DNA from: Dendrobium chrysotoxum
Taxonomy: Eukaryota > Streptophyta > Magnoliopsida > Asparagales > Orchidaceae
Direction of reading: 5' to 3'
DNA: 64,000 nucleotides
Assembly (NCBI GenBank): GCA_019925795.1
Contig: CM034307.1
Span: 66,092,864 to 66,156,863 of the forward strand
Of this stretch, positions 35,101 through 44,924 are shown piece after piece. The first letter of the stretch is position 1. Every line of letters begins with the position of its first letter. A program made the translations under genes and the position numbers. The notes below the pieces were generated by a model. It did not search any database. It was not told the origin of the DNA and was given only the letters and a program-made list of their open reading frames with translations.

Positions 35101-35436
35101 TATATATATTCTTTGACGCAGGCGTGGAGCTTATGGAATAAAGGAAAGGCTTTAGAATTAGTTGATGAATCAATGAGCAATTCATTCTCTATTGCTGAAG
35201 TATTAAGATGCATAAAAGTCGGGCTTTTGTGCGTTCAGGAACGCCCTAATGACAGGCCCTTAATGTCTTCTGTTATTCTGATGTTAACTAGTGATAAAGA
35301 GGTATTACCAGAGCCTAAGCTTCCTGGTTTTGTTGCAATGAGGCAACATTCATTTGAAGTGGATCATTCATCGTCAACTAAGCAAGAATCTGATTCTATA
35401 AATGAGATATCATTGACAATACCGTTTGGGAGATAA
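23106..35436 (+). CDS. G-type lectin S-receptor-like Ser/Thr kinase (gene A), 7 exons
   Basis: A membrane receptor kinase of the S-domain family. Proposed exons: 23106-24420, 27078-27221, 27323-27462, 34152-34365, 34539-34776, 34886-35036 and 35122-35436. They sum to 2517 nt, 838 codons plus stop, with GT-AG borders and matching phases throughout. Exon 1 (438 residues) encodes a signal peptide (about 1-27), bulb-lectin domain, S-locus glycoprotein domain, a Cys-rich EGF-like segment and the PAN domain. Exon 2 encodes the transmembrane helix (about 452-474). Exons 3-7 encode the kinase: glycine loop GEGGFGSVYK, lysine K546 in AVKRL, HRDLK with D643, DFG with D661, and the SPEY motif. The C terminus ends ISLTIPFGR. 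The family binds extracellular ligands in immunity or self-recognition, but the ligand here is unknown. Introns 1 (2.7 kb) and 3 (6.7 kb) are swollen by transposons, so correct splicing across intron 3 needs transcript evidence. An LTR element ends 149 bp upstream. Confidence 0.88.
24953..25851. repeat. Tandem duplication of about 450 bp in gene A intron 1
   Basis: Two direct copies (about 24953-25402 and 25403-25851) share long blocks such as GTGTTTCTCTTTATTTGTTC, TTGTTTGTGTTYGTTGCGTG and AATTCCTTAGATCTCTAAGC. Divergence is modest. The minus-strand ORFs at 25144-25344 and 25595-25795 are the same chance frame in both copies. The sequence may be LTR-derived: AAATTTTTTTCACGTTAAATCC resembles the LTR block near 53960. 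Confidence 0.85.
25870..26325 (-). repeat. Diverged LTR end of the 53851-60187 family, in gene A intron 1
   Basis: GAATGAGGGTTTATTTATAG near 25886 matches AAATGAGGGGCTATTTATAG in the LTRs of the gag-only element. GGTGCTTGATTTTGGCTCAT, then CTCAATTTGACTATAAGTTT, GCTAAAATCAGA and a terminal ATATATCA follow in the same order as in those LTRs. No internal region is attached, so it may be a solo LTR whose left part includes the 450-bp duplication. Strand is given by the LTR orientation. Confidence 0.65.
27596..27640 (+). repeat. Partial duplicate of gene A exon 3 end inside intron 3
   Basis: AGAGGGTGATTTTGGCTCTT here repeats the glycine-loop codons AGAGGGTGGTTTTGGCTCTG at the end of exon 3 (27437-27456), about 165 bases downstream, and continues with TTTATAATTAC against TTTACAAGGTAATTA. 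No functional exon follows. Confidence 0.5.
27948..27969. repeat. Poly(C) run of 22
   Basis: A homopolymer of 22 C bases flanked by TTGTG and AAATGCCCC lies in gene A intron 3. The length may be inexact because such runs are hard to sequence. Confidence 0.9.
28461..30500 (+). repeat. Truncated LTR-like repeat in gene A intron 3
   Basis: It starts TGTGATGCCCCAAAATCTAA, a common opening of plant Ty3/Gypsy LTRs. Its distal third (30100-30490) resembles the LTR-like repeats at 2351 and 5335, with a CTCCTAATAGGGTCGAC versus gap-rich equivalent, a TTTTTTCTCTCTCCTC tract, GGTTTGTAAATCGGACAC and TACCGACA. It stops abruptly at 30500, where a 62-bp direct repeat begins, so the true LTR end is missing. 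It splits a region of repeated GAGCTAG / GAGGAGTTG words (28300-28450 and 31110-31400). Confidence 0.55.
30501..30562. repeat. 62-bp direct repeat, copy 1
   Basis: It is identical to 32420-32481 except for one G/A difference. It begins TTCAAAACAAATATTTAATG and lies exactly at the truncated end of the LTR-like repeat. Confidence 0.95.
30595..30860. repeat. Imperfect tandem repeat (GGGAGGGAATTAGG type)
   Basis: Units of roughly 50-100 bp built from GGGAGGGAATTAGG, TTTATTTAGGGAAAGAGGG and TTGATTTGAATTCAAATTT recur about four times. The downstream part (30880-31070) with a TTAAATAGATC box and CCAAAATAAAAATATTTC looks LTR-like but no partner was found. Confidence 0.75.
31637..31796 (-). mobile_element. 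RTE-type LINE fragment, inverted arm
   Basis: Read on the minus strand this encodes the start of the conserved C-terminal block of plant RTE LINEs: a LGSIVQSD-like start, then CDRKVSLKLKGKFHKMVVR. It is an inverted copy of 31808-31974, separated by about 11 bases. Confidence 0.75.
31808..32392 (+). mobile_element. RTE-type LINE 3' end
   Basis: The plus strand gives, with stops and frameshifts, SDGEIDRDIISRIQVGLLKW, LCDRKVPLKLK, a VVRPTIFYGTKCW block and later a RGRPKK-like block, which is the typical C-terminal region of plant RTE LINE proteins. It ends in a (TTG)7 run (32370-32392), the usual kind of short-repeat tail of this clade. It is non-functional. Confidence 0.8.
32420..32481. repeat. 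62-bp direct repeat, copy 2
   Basis: It is the partner of 30501-30562 with one mismatch. It follows the RTE tail by about 28 bases. Confidence 0.95.
32957..33437. mobile_element. hAT-type MITE in gene A intron 3
   Basis: It is 481 bp with termini TAGGTGTGCAAG... and, reverse complemented, TAGGGGTGCAAACGAGTCG. The flanking 8-bp duplication is ATAGACAC (32949-32956) and ATAGAGAC (33438-33445), one mismatch. The interior is GC-rich and full of GAGCTCG / GACTCG inverted words. Open frames across it on both strands are by-products of this composition, not genes. Confidence 0.85.
33450..34151. other. Rest of gene A intron 3
   Basis: AT-rich intron sequence. The 3' splice acceptor is TGTTTAG just before 34152. 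Nothing else recognised. Confidence 0.5.
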
Positions 35437-36225
35437 TGAAGGTTAATAAATATATTAAGCTTTTAGCCATCTAAACTCCATATTAAATTTGTCGCATTTT
35501 ATTGGGATGTTTTTTTTCATTATGTTGTAATGTTCATATTTATTTTGTAATATAGTTTGACTTAATCCAATTAATTGCTTAAGTTGACTCCCATGACTTC
35601 TAAGACTCAAATATTTTTTATTTTAACTTATTTTAATGAAATCTCAAAGTTTTTTACTCTGGATTTTTTTTTCTCTCTATTTTTATCTTCTCTTTTTTAT
35701 TCGATACTCTCAATATAATTGGATGTGATTTATGGATATTTTTGAATTCAATAGTCGATGTGTTCAAGAGAAGTAGCATCCTCACTTTTTAAACTTTATT
35801 TTTCTATCTACAAGCAAGCAATCAGGTAATTAAATGACTAATAGGGAGTTGACTGCAAATCAAACAAAACTCAACTTTATTAAAATTGCTAAACATATAA
35901 GAGGCTAAAGAGCCATATAGAGCAACTGCTGCACTTATGCTGCTATAAGCCATAAAAGCAGAATCGATGATAAACACATCAAGCAGCCACACTATTGAGT
36001 GAGGAATAAAATCAAATTTGATGATGTAATAGCGCACAGCTTCTGGTCTATACAACGACTACGTAAAAATAGCCTATACTTTTTCCGCTCTTTTCCTACT
36101 CACATCAGGAAAAATTTGCTAGTCCCAACAAAGCCGCAGCATCTTGATTCGTTAGTTGGATGTCAGCCACATTATCACTGTCATTTATACCACCCGGGTT
36201 GTTAATAGGTTCTACTTCAGCGTCT
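35437..36225. other. Shared 3' intergenic region of convergent genes A and C
   Basis: 789 bases separate the two stop codons, so both polyadenylation sites must lie here. It is AT-rich with several AATAAA-like words (for example GAAGGTTAATAAATA just after gene A). A chance minus-strand frame at 35822-36055 has no recognisable domain. Confidence 0.6.
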
Positions 36226-39200
36226 CTATCTACCATGGATCATTGTAAGAGTGATATCATTTCCACTACTATAGACATGATCCGAGCTTGACAAATCAGC
36301 TACTTTAGAACCATCTTTAAGATAGAAGCCAGGCCTCTTAGGTTGAGGTAGTGTCATGCCTTCACTGCCCAACATCAAAACCACTGAAGCCATTGTAGGC
36401 CTATCTTCGCTACCTTCTTGCACACAAAGGAGACTAACATGCATACATCGCAGAACTTCCTTCTCAGGATAGCCATACTTGAGCGCATCATCGACTAACT
36501 CTAGGGATTTATTTTCTGACCATAGTCTCCAGGCCTGCATAAGCATTCTTAAATTAGAACCAGATAAAAGCCAACATGTAAATTGATTTCTCTTCTCTAA
36601 TGATACTTACATGCCCTACTAGGCTCACATGGTCGTCATTTGGATCAAACACTCTATTCTTCTTACCAGTAAGAATTTCAAGAACAATAACTCCAAAGCT
36701 AAAGACATCAGATTTTACTGAAAAAATGCCATGCATTGCATACTCGGGTGACATGTATCCGCTGTCATATGAAAATGTAGAATTGTAAGATATTCTGAAG
36801 GTTCATACTATAGGTAGTGAAATAAACAATAAGAAAACTTACTATGTGCCAACCACTTTCTCTGTGCTTTCTTGCGTTTGGTCTCCTCTTACAATCCTTG
36901 CCATGCCAAAATCTGAAATTTTGGGATTCAACTCCTTGTCAAGAAGAACATTGCTAACCTTGAGATCTCTGTGAACAATTTTTAATCTAGAATCTTGATG
37001 AAGATAGAGTAATCCTCGTGCGATTCCAATAATTATATCAAATCGTTTTTGCCAACCCAACTGACAGCTGCATGCTTTATCTGCCGCAATATTTTATGTT
37101 AGTTTAGCTTTACGAAGGGAAATAAATAGTTGGGAAAGCATAAAAATTTATTTGGGAACAACAATAATTCTCAAATATTAGAAAAGCACACAATTTATAC
37201 AACATAAAGAGATAATATTCATGGCCATGATACTAAATAATCCCATCACTATTTTCCAACACATTTCTTCTCGCAGAAATTAGAACCTTATAGAAAGACA
37301 AGGAGATGTGGTTGACTATCCTGATTATAGAATGGCTTTTTCTGGAGTTCGAATATATAAAATATAGCCACTTTCAAATAGAGCTGTGAATAAATAAGCG
37401 CATGGCTCAGAAATTATGTAACCACTTTGTGATTGAAACTATATGTACATTTACTAACAAGTGCTACCTTTTTAAAAATTTATTAGCATCTATTGACAAA
37501 TGCATAGAAATGCATTTTTATTTCAACCTCTTAGGCCTACTTTATAAATTGGTCACAATGAAGAAATGAACCATCCAACACAATGAAATAATGGTTTCAG
37601 TTTACTTGTTTCTCATCTATCAGAAAATACTCAAGCAAAGACTAGCCAACTTTTAGCCACTTGCTACTTGACAAAGGTCTTACAACGTTAAGCATATATC
37701 TATTAGCTGCCTACTTGGGCTAGTAAATGGACAAGCACAGATACTACAGTTTGATAGCCTTTGTGCTAGCAGAATAAGCAAATGAAAAACCTCACTTTGG
37801 TCCATGAATTGGATAAGTAATTAAGATTTTCAATAAACACAATGAAAACAAGTACTTAGTGCAATACGTCCTGGTAGCTCCATCAAATAAATGAATAAGC
37901 TGCATATTCTAATGGTAATAAAGGCTTTGATCCAAACAACAAACTTTAGAACATAAATTACTTAAATCCCACAAAAAGCATAACTGGTTTGCACCCACAT
38001 CAGTTCAATATGTGCATTCAGTTAGATTGCTCAGCACTATCACATAGATGATTACAAAATTGTTTCTTTACAAAGAAACTAAATATGGCGTTTTAAAAAG
38101 TGTTTGGCACTAACCAAATATGAAAGAATCCAAGCTTTTATTGGGCATGTACTCATAAATCAATAACCTTTCCTCTCCCTGGATGCAGCAACCAATAAGA
38201 CGAACTAGATTCCTGTGTTGCAGTTTTGCAATTAACATAACCTCATTCATGAACTCGTCCAACCCTTGAACAGAATATCTGGATAATCTCTTGACAGCAA
38301 CCTCTTGTCCATCTCCTAAATGACCCTGTAGATTTCAACATTCAAGTAGCTTCAGACATTGCATATTTACATCTTCTAACTTTTGTAATTGTATATGGAG
38401 GATAAAATAAATCATTAGATGTTGCATAAACAATACAATCAATTTATGCTCATAGTTGAATATCCAATATAATTTACTAAGCCAAAAAATAGATGGGGGC
38501 TTACAAGCGGCTAGCATAATGAAACAAGCATTTGATATCAAACATGAAAATGAAATGAAGATGGAAGCAGAGACGAGGAAAAAGACTAAAATCGGGAAAG
38601 TTTCTTAGCATAGGGAAATTTCATGTTGATTCAAAATGTTGTTAATAAGTTAAATGGTTAAATGATGAGTGTTCGCAAAGTTACCTTATAAACAGGGCCA
38701 AATCCACCCTCTCCAAGCTTGTTTCCGTCAGAGAAGTTATTTGTAGCAATCTCAATTGCAGACATATCAAATACGGGAAGTTCCATTTCTTTTCCTCTGC
38801 TCTCCTTCACATAACCATCTCCTACACCTGGCAAGCAAGCTTTAAATATTCAAAAGTAACACTTGTTTTTCTTTTTTACTTGCATGTCATTATTGCTTTA
38901 TTTCACATTATGGGATAAAATTCTTCAAGTTTATGTTTCAGGGGAGTGCCACAAAACTCAAAACTGCTGGTATGTTGATCATTAAAAGCAACTAACATGA
39001 AAAATTTTAAGTAAACTTCAGCATCAGATCTATTGCAGGATTTTGCTTTAACAAAACCATGAGTTTGAGCTGTAACTTCAAACGAAAAAGGATTCATTGT
39101 GTTTATCACAAAGATGCTGTAAATGTAAACACAAACATCAATTCATAACGTGAATCAGGAAAGAAATTCCTATAATTCAAGAAAAACATGATTTCTCACG

Positions 39201-41468
39201 TAATCCAGATTGCTGTTAAACATTAAGAAGGATTAATAAACCTGTTCTTCAATAGTTGAGTAAAAGTTCTCTGATCACGCAAAATTATTTAAGCTACATA
39301 TCATTCTTTTGAATTTGGAGCCATTTAAATAATTTTTATCATTACAAATAAAAAACAAAATTTGAAGGCATATGTAACTAGATAACTTACCCTGCTTTCT
39401 TTTCTTCCTTAATGCATAAATCCCACCACAGCAAGAGAATATGATAAAAGCTAGCCCCAGTGGGATGACTACTGCAACTATATGCTTCCTCTTGCTTGAC
39501 GCACCTTCTGTTGAATCTGCATAAGAAATTATCCCGTTAAAATTTATCGCAAGTCATCATCAGTATAAAATAAGGACAAAGTTGAACAAATAGTTCATCA
39601 AGTAAATATTTTGTCGACAAGTGAATACAAGCGTCGAACATTTGGAATGTATATTTATTAGTGATCTAACTTGTAGCCGTCCATGTGATCTGTATCATGG
39701 TAGAAGTCATTTTCAGGCGATGTCACCGTGGAAAATGAAGGTTTCCTCTTTCTAAGGCAATTATAAAAAATTTGAGTAGGAAGGAGATTTTTGATGAACA
39801 TCATTAATAATTAACGTACAACGACGTTTTGAATCCAGTCTACAAAATTTTTTTCGCATCTTTCATCTGAAATTTGGAGCAACCAAGGTTTGATATAATT
39901 CCCAAAGGTTTAGAATGCAACCCAATAGAACCTTCAGACCCGGTTCGGTTTTTTATTTTTTTTATTTTTTCTTTTTGACAAATTTGATAGATGTTAACGG
40001 GTCAAGATTGTCCGCTGGCTGGATTCATTGGCATTCAATTTAATGATCTTATTAGTAAGTATTACCACCTAATCTATATGTATATATATCCAATGTTGAG
40101 TCACTTGGCGTAGCAAATAGGATTTTTTTTTGGAAAGAGTAATTAATTAACAATGGCTAATACGTCCGTAATATTTAATTTCGGCCTAAAGAGCATACCC
40201 AAATCAGCCGCAGCTAGCCGGAGATAGAGATCCACACCTCCTTGAGTCCATGAAGCAAACTCCTTGATGTCCATTAGCTGACCAACCCACCACAAACAAT
40301 TCCCACCAAGCACAACATAAGCCACGCACGAGCATTTCCCCAAACACAAAACACCACAGTCCTTTACTCCCAGGCCGGCGGCCACTGTCACGTTCTCCGT
40401 GTCCGGCGGCTTCACAGCACTCACCTTAACAAAGCCATCCCCTCCTCCAGAGCAAGCCAACGCCGTTCTCCTCTTACACCCTCCTGAATAATCCCTCAAC
40501 GTCCAATCAACCATCGTCCTTGGCTCAAATCCCTGTAAGCACTTACAAACCCCTTCAGGGTAATACACGTTGCATATCCCGAACGCCCCACACGTGTTGT
40601 ACCCATCGCATTTGTCCTCCGGCAGCCGCCAGTACTGCCTCCACTGGCCGCCGAGCCACACCAGCCGTTGCAAACCACCGCTGGGATCGAGGGTTATTAA
40701 AGTCATTACAGACTTATTGACCGATTCGTATGTGTAGAAAATTTTGTCGGGTTGAACCACGAAGATGAAGTTGAAGTGGACATCCGAGTTCATTTGCGGA
40801 ATGCCGCTCCATGAAACTCCAGTCCATGGCCCTGTTCGATACTGGATATTTGAACCGCTCCAGACTACGAGCTCCGATGAACCGGTGCGGCGAACGCCGT
40901 ACGTATACCCGCCCGGCGAGGGGTCGTCGAGCGATTTCCAGGACATGAGCCGCTTTTCAAGGTGACGTGTTAGGTCTAAACCGAGTTCCATTTCGGGGAG
41001 GAAAGCGTTGGAAGGGTCGTAAAAGCTCTCCCAAATAATGGCATTTGATCCCCCGTCGGTTAGCACGAGGTTGCCTGAGTCGAGGAGCTTCAAAGATGGG
41101 ATTTTTACGCCGGAGGTGTTCGTGGACCAAATAGTTCCGATGCCGCCGCCACCGTTGACGTCGCCGGCAGTGATGAGAATATTGCCGTCGTTGGTTAGAG
41201 AAAGAGTGGCGTTTCGGGCAGTGATCGGAGATCGGCGGTTAGCGACCCAGACGATTTCGCGAATCGGGATTTTGTAATACCATATGCCTAAGAAAGAGTT
41301 AGAAGGTGCGGCGGCGTTGAAGAAGCCTAGCTCGAATGTGCCTCCGGCGGAGATGAGGGTTTGGCCGGCAGCGAGAGGTTGGGATGGAATGATGGTGTCG
41401 GTTGCGGAAGAGGGGATGCTTTGGGTGGAGGAGAGGAGGAAGAGGATGGGGAGCAAGAAAATTGCCAT
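36226..41468 (-). CDS. G-type lectin S-receptor-like Ser/Thr kinase (gene C), 7 exons
   Basis: Proposed exons on the minus strand: 41468-40199, 39516-39391, 38827-38685, 38325-38115, 37080-36843, 36761-36611 and 36534-36226. They sum to 2448 nt, 815 codons plus stop, with GT-AG borders and consistent phases, the same exon plan as gene A. Exon 1 encodes signal peptide, bulb-lectin, S-locus glycoprotein, EGF-like and PAN domains. Exon 2 encodes a transmembrane helix (VVIPLGLAFIIFSCCGG region) followed by a basic stop-transfer. The kinase has GEGGFGPVYK, K525 in VAVKRL, HRDLK with D622, DFG with D640 and GYMSPEYAM, so it should be catalytically competent. The C terminus is NDITLTMIHGR. Sequence differs clearly from genes A and B in the ectodomain, so it is an older paralogue. 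Its introns are compact, without the transposon load of gene A apart from a dispersed repeat in intron 1. The ligand is unknown. Confidence 0.92.
39706..39786. repeat. Short dispersed repeat, copy 2, in gene C intron 1
   Basis: It is the partner of 15607-15677, sharing GTCATTTTCAGGCGATGTCA, CCGTGGAAA, GGTTTCCTCTTTCTAA and the final AGGAAGGAG. It carries a 10-base insertion relative to the other copy. Confidence 0.8.
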
Positions 41469-41836
41469 GCCTCTAAGAAATGATTCATGAAAGGAATGGA
41501 ATTGTTGTACAAGATCTAGTAGAGGAAGAAGGTATTATTTTTTTTTTTTCTTTCGACTTTGGTGGAAGACTAATAAACGCGGTGTCCAAAAAGTTCTTTC
41601 ATGGAGTGTGGCGTCAGCAGGAAGACCTAAAATCCAACCCGGACCCACTCCATTTGTATTTTGCCAAATTCTTAAGATAGTTGTATCTGATGCATGGACG
41701 GTAATTCTCTGCGATTAGTTTACATAATATTTAATTTTTATTTGATGTTAAAATAGTATTCAACAGTCAGTCAAATTTAAGTGGGTTAAAAAATGATCCG
41801 GTTGGCCAATTCGATTTAAAAAATTTAAGTTCATAA
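41469..41836. promoter_or_regulatory. Upstream region of gene C
   Basis: About 370 bases between the gene C start codon and a degraded Copia element. A run of T bases (about 41536-41550, minus-strand poly(A)) and AT-rich sequence are present. No convincing TATA box was fixed, so promoter function is inferred only from position. Confidence 0.35.
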
Positions 41837-41839
41837 TGA

Positions 41840-43725
41840 CTTGTAAAGAGCAAGCTACCGCTACCACCACTAACGACCCTGAAAGCAGCAAATCGAGTAG
41901 CTCATCCATCGTTAATGCTTTACAAACAATTTGCATCTTAGCCTTATACATGTACCAGTCTATTCTATATAAACAATCACTATATAAGAATTAGAGATAT
42001 GAAGCAATATAAAAGTTGTCTGCGACTATATTGTTTCTGATCTTACTATTCTTAATATGACTTAGCTGTAGCATATTTATCTTTATGGTATCAGAGCAGG
42101 TATAGGACAAATTTTTGCTTCTTTTCGCAATGGCTCCATCATCTTCCTCACAAACAGTAGAGGATTCCTCCGCAACTTTTCTCGAAACTACACCCATTCC
42201 CTCTTCTCTGAAGCTGTTTTTGTCTACCATCAAAACCATCGTTCCTATTACCCTAGCTAATGACAACTATCCCATCTGGCACCCACAGATACTTAAGCTG
42301 CTCCGAGCAAATGGATTTGCCAGTAATCTTAACCATTCTGTGGCCAGACCCCAAAGACTTCTTTAGCAACCAGACAACACTACCCTACCCAACCCCCCGT
42401 ATACTCAGTGGCTCCTAATCAATCAAAACCTCGCCGCCGCAATCTACTCCACCATACCGCTTCCATACTACCCTATGTTCTTCATTTAGACAGTTGCTCC
42501 GATATATGGAGTACACTTGAACTACGCCTCCAAGCCTCAAATAGATTTAGAGTCATTCAACTAAAGAATGAACTCCACAACATTTCAATGAAAAACCACA
42601 CAATGGTTCAGTACCTCACCAACATTAAAACACTTGTGGACAACATCGCTGCCGCCGGCTCCATTGTAGATATCAAAGACATCATACTTTACATTCTCAA
42701 TGGCCTACCTCCTCCATATCATTCGCACCATCCAATCGCCCATCAGCCTAGACAGTCTCTACTCTTTGCTTATCAGTGAAGAAATCAATCTGGCTAATGA
42801 ATCAAGCATACATCTTCAACTAGCTGATCCCCAAAATGCTTTGTACGTATCTCGTGGAAGATGTCGCCGTGGCAGAGGTTGCTTCTCTCTGATTACCCCT
42901 ACAGCAGTCCGCACCAATCCTCAGTCCTAGACTACCTGCCAAATCTGCAATAAGAGAGGCCATTCAGCAAATCAATGCTGGCATCATCTGAATCCTAACT
43001 ACATACCCACCTCTCCGGCAACCTCCAAAGCATTGGTCACAGATACATCGTCTCCCACAGCTGACTGGTACATAGACTCAGGCACCTCCTTCCACCTCAC
43101 TCACTCACTGGACAAATATAGATCAGCCGGTCCCATATCAAGGCACAGACAACATCATCGTCGGCAATGGAGGTAATCTACCGATAGCTCATTCTAGCGC
43201 TGGTATTCTTCCCACCCCCCACTCGTAAGTTAAACCTATCTCAAATCTATCATGTTCCTAATATCTCCCACAATCTACTCTCAGTCTCTAATCTTACTCA
43301 AGACAATAATGTATCTATATCGTTTTCCTCCTCTAGTTTCTCCATCAAGGATCTGATGACTCAGAAAACTTTCATACGAGGACCATGTCAAAATGGTCTC
43401 TATACCATTAGATCTCCCACTTCACCTACCTCTGAAGTCGCTCTCTCGGCAAACATCTCTCCCTCCATACTATGGCACAACATGCTCGGTCATCCGCATT
43501 CCAGAGTCACCTCAGTCATCTCTCGACAATATCAGCACTTAGCTATCCCTATAGTTTTTCGTTTTTGCTTTCACTGTAAGGCTTGTAAAAGCCACAAATT
43601 AGTATTTCCTGGTAAGCAAAAATTATGTATCTTCTCCTTTAGAGTTACTGCTACTATACTGTTTCTGATCTTACTATTCTTAATATGACTTATATAGCTG
43701 TAGCATATTTATCTTTAACTTGTTT
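41840..43725 (+). mobile_element. Copia element with large internal deletion
   Basis: The 5' LTR ends at 42086, immediately before the primer-binding site TGGTATCAGAGCAGG (42087-42101). Its left border is uncertain, probably near 41840, and it has a CTATATAAAC box near 41966. The last part of the LTR, TTTCTGATCTTACTATTC through GTAGCATATTTATCTTTA, recurs at 43665-43715. Between them only gag, zinc knuckle, protease and the integrase zinc finger remain. The sequence jumps from the integrase CKSHKLVF motif straight into the 3' LTR, so the integrase core, reverse transcriptase and RNase H are gone. Confidence 0.8.
42130..43640 (+). pseudogene. Copia gag-protease-integrase N-terminus, broken
   Basis: It starts at ATG 42130 (MAPSSSS). 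Gag pieces PITLANDNYPIW and VIQLKNELHNISMKNHTM resemble those of the intact element at 9968, so the two are of one lineage. A CX2CX4HX4C knuckle (CQICNKRGHSANQC, about 42940), the protease DSGTS near 43077 and the integrase HHCC finger (WHNMLGHPHS, CKACKSHKLVF) follow in order. Several stops and frameshifts interrupt it, and everything after the integrase finger is deleted. Confidence 0.8.
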
Positions 43726-44411
43726 AATAAATGGGTTAAATTTGGGATAGTTTTTCGGACTTGGTCATTATACATATCGAGTTCGGATTAACCTGTGGAC
43801 TTTTTTTCCCTAAAATATCACGTTTGATACTTTTTTCTTAATTTTTTTAATTGGACATATAATTTTTTTAATTTTTTTATCGAATATACTCAATCTTATT
43901 AATTAATAAGTTATAAAAATAAAATCTAACCAAAATTAGTTAACAGATTCGAGTCATTCGGGTTGCTAGCGGGTCAAATTTTATCTATTGTTTTTGACCT
44001 GTTTATTAAACGTGTCAGATTCGGATTGACTAGATTCATATCGGGTCAATTTTGAGTCGAACTCGAACCTAACCCACCAATCTGCTTTGACACCCCTACT
44101 CAAATCGTTATTGTTTATATTTAATGACGTGATACTAGAACATCTAAATATATAAATCTATTCATTATTTTTTAAACTATGAATTTTATTTTTATAAATA
44201 AAATTTTTTAATGATATGCATGAAGATCTTAATTTTTTTTCAATCATTTAACATGCTTTAATTATCTGAATTAAATATTTATTTTTTAAAATCTTTTGAA
44301 TTTTAATTATTCAAAATGATTAAATGATCGAGATATAAAACAGCAACTCGATATAACTATAAAAATGTTTGTGATATTTTTTATCTAACTTCCTCTAAAT
44401 AATACTGCACT
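43726..44411. other. Intergenic, contains a TAGGGGTGTCAA terminus
   Basis: The right part ends near 44096 in TTTGACACCCCTA, the reverse complement of TAGGGGTGTCAAA, a typical hAT-type terminus. The left partner was not found, so this is probably a truncated MITE covering about 43730-44096. The interior has GGGTCAA / GGGTT words as in the intact MITE next door. No gene. Confidence 0.4.
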
Positions 44412-44916
44412 TAGGGGTGTCAATATGTGACACGACCCGAAAACCCGACTCAAACCCGATCCAAAAATTTCGGGTTATGGTCAACCTGTTTCGCAAACGG
44501 ACTGGGTTCGAGTTCCCAGATTCGACGCGTTTGAAAAAAAGAGTCGGGTTCGGCTTGACCCAAAAACCCGACGGGTCAACTCGGAAACCTATTTGAAACT
44601 AGCTGACTGTGCTACCCTCCAGTCGCGTCCGAATTGCCCGCGCATTGCGTCTGAGGCTGCCCGCTGTCCACACCGCGCACGCCCGCTCGTTGCGTCAAGC
44701 TACCCGACCGTCCCGTCGTCAGCACGAGCCTGACCGTCTACCGTCGCTGTCCAGCCGTGTCGGGTCGGGTCAATCCAGTAACCCGACGAGTCAGGTCCGG
44801 GTCTGAGCTTGCAATTCGTTTACATAATCATGTCGGGTTAGGGTCGACCCGTTTGAACCCGGGTCAGTTCCTAGTTCGACTCGAACCCAACCCGAAACCC
44901 GATTTTAGCACCCCTA
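44412..44916. mobile_element. hAT-type MITE
   Basis: It is 505 bp. It starts TAGGGGTGTCAATATG and ends, reverse complemented, TAGGGGTGCTAAAATCG. The 8-bp flanks are ACTGCACT (44404-44411) and ACTGCACA (44917-44924), one mismatch. Arms are rich in GACCCG / CGGGTC / ACCCGAC words in inverted order. There is no coding capacity. The open frame at 44609-44806 is a compositional artefact. Confidence 0.85.
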
Positions 44917-44924
44917 ACTGCACA

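Noticed and set aside
35822..36055. Minus-strand 77-codon frame between genes A and C
   Set aside because: No recognisable domain, no start context, and it is AT-rich.
40143..40198. Read-through end of gene C exon 1 frame
   Set aside because: The conserved exon ends at a GGTATGC donor in the same place and phase as in genes A and B. The extra residues are intron.
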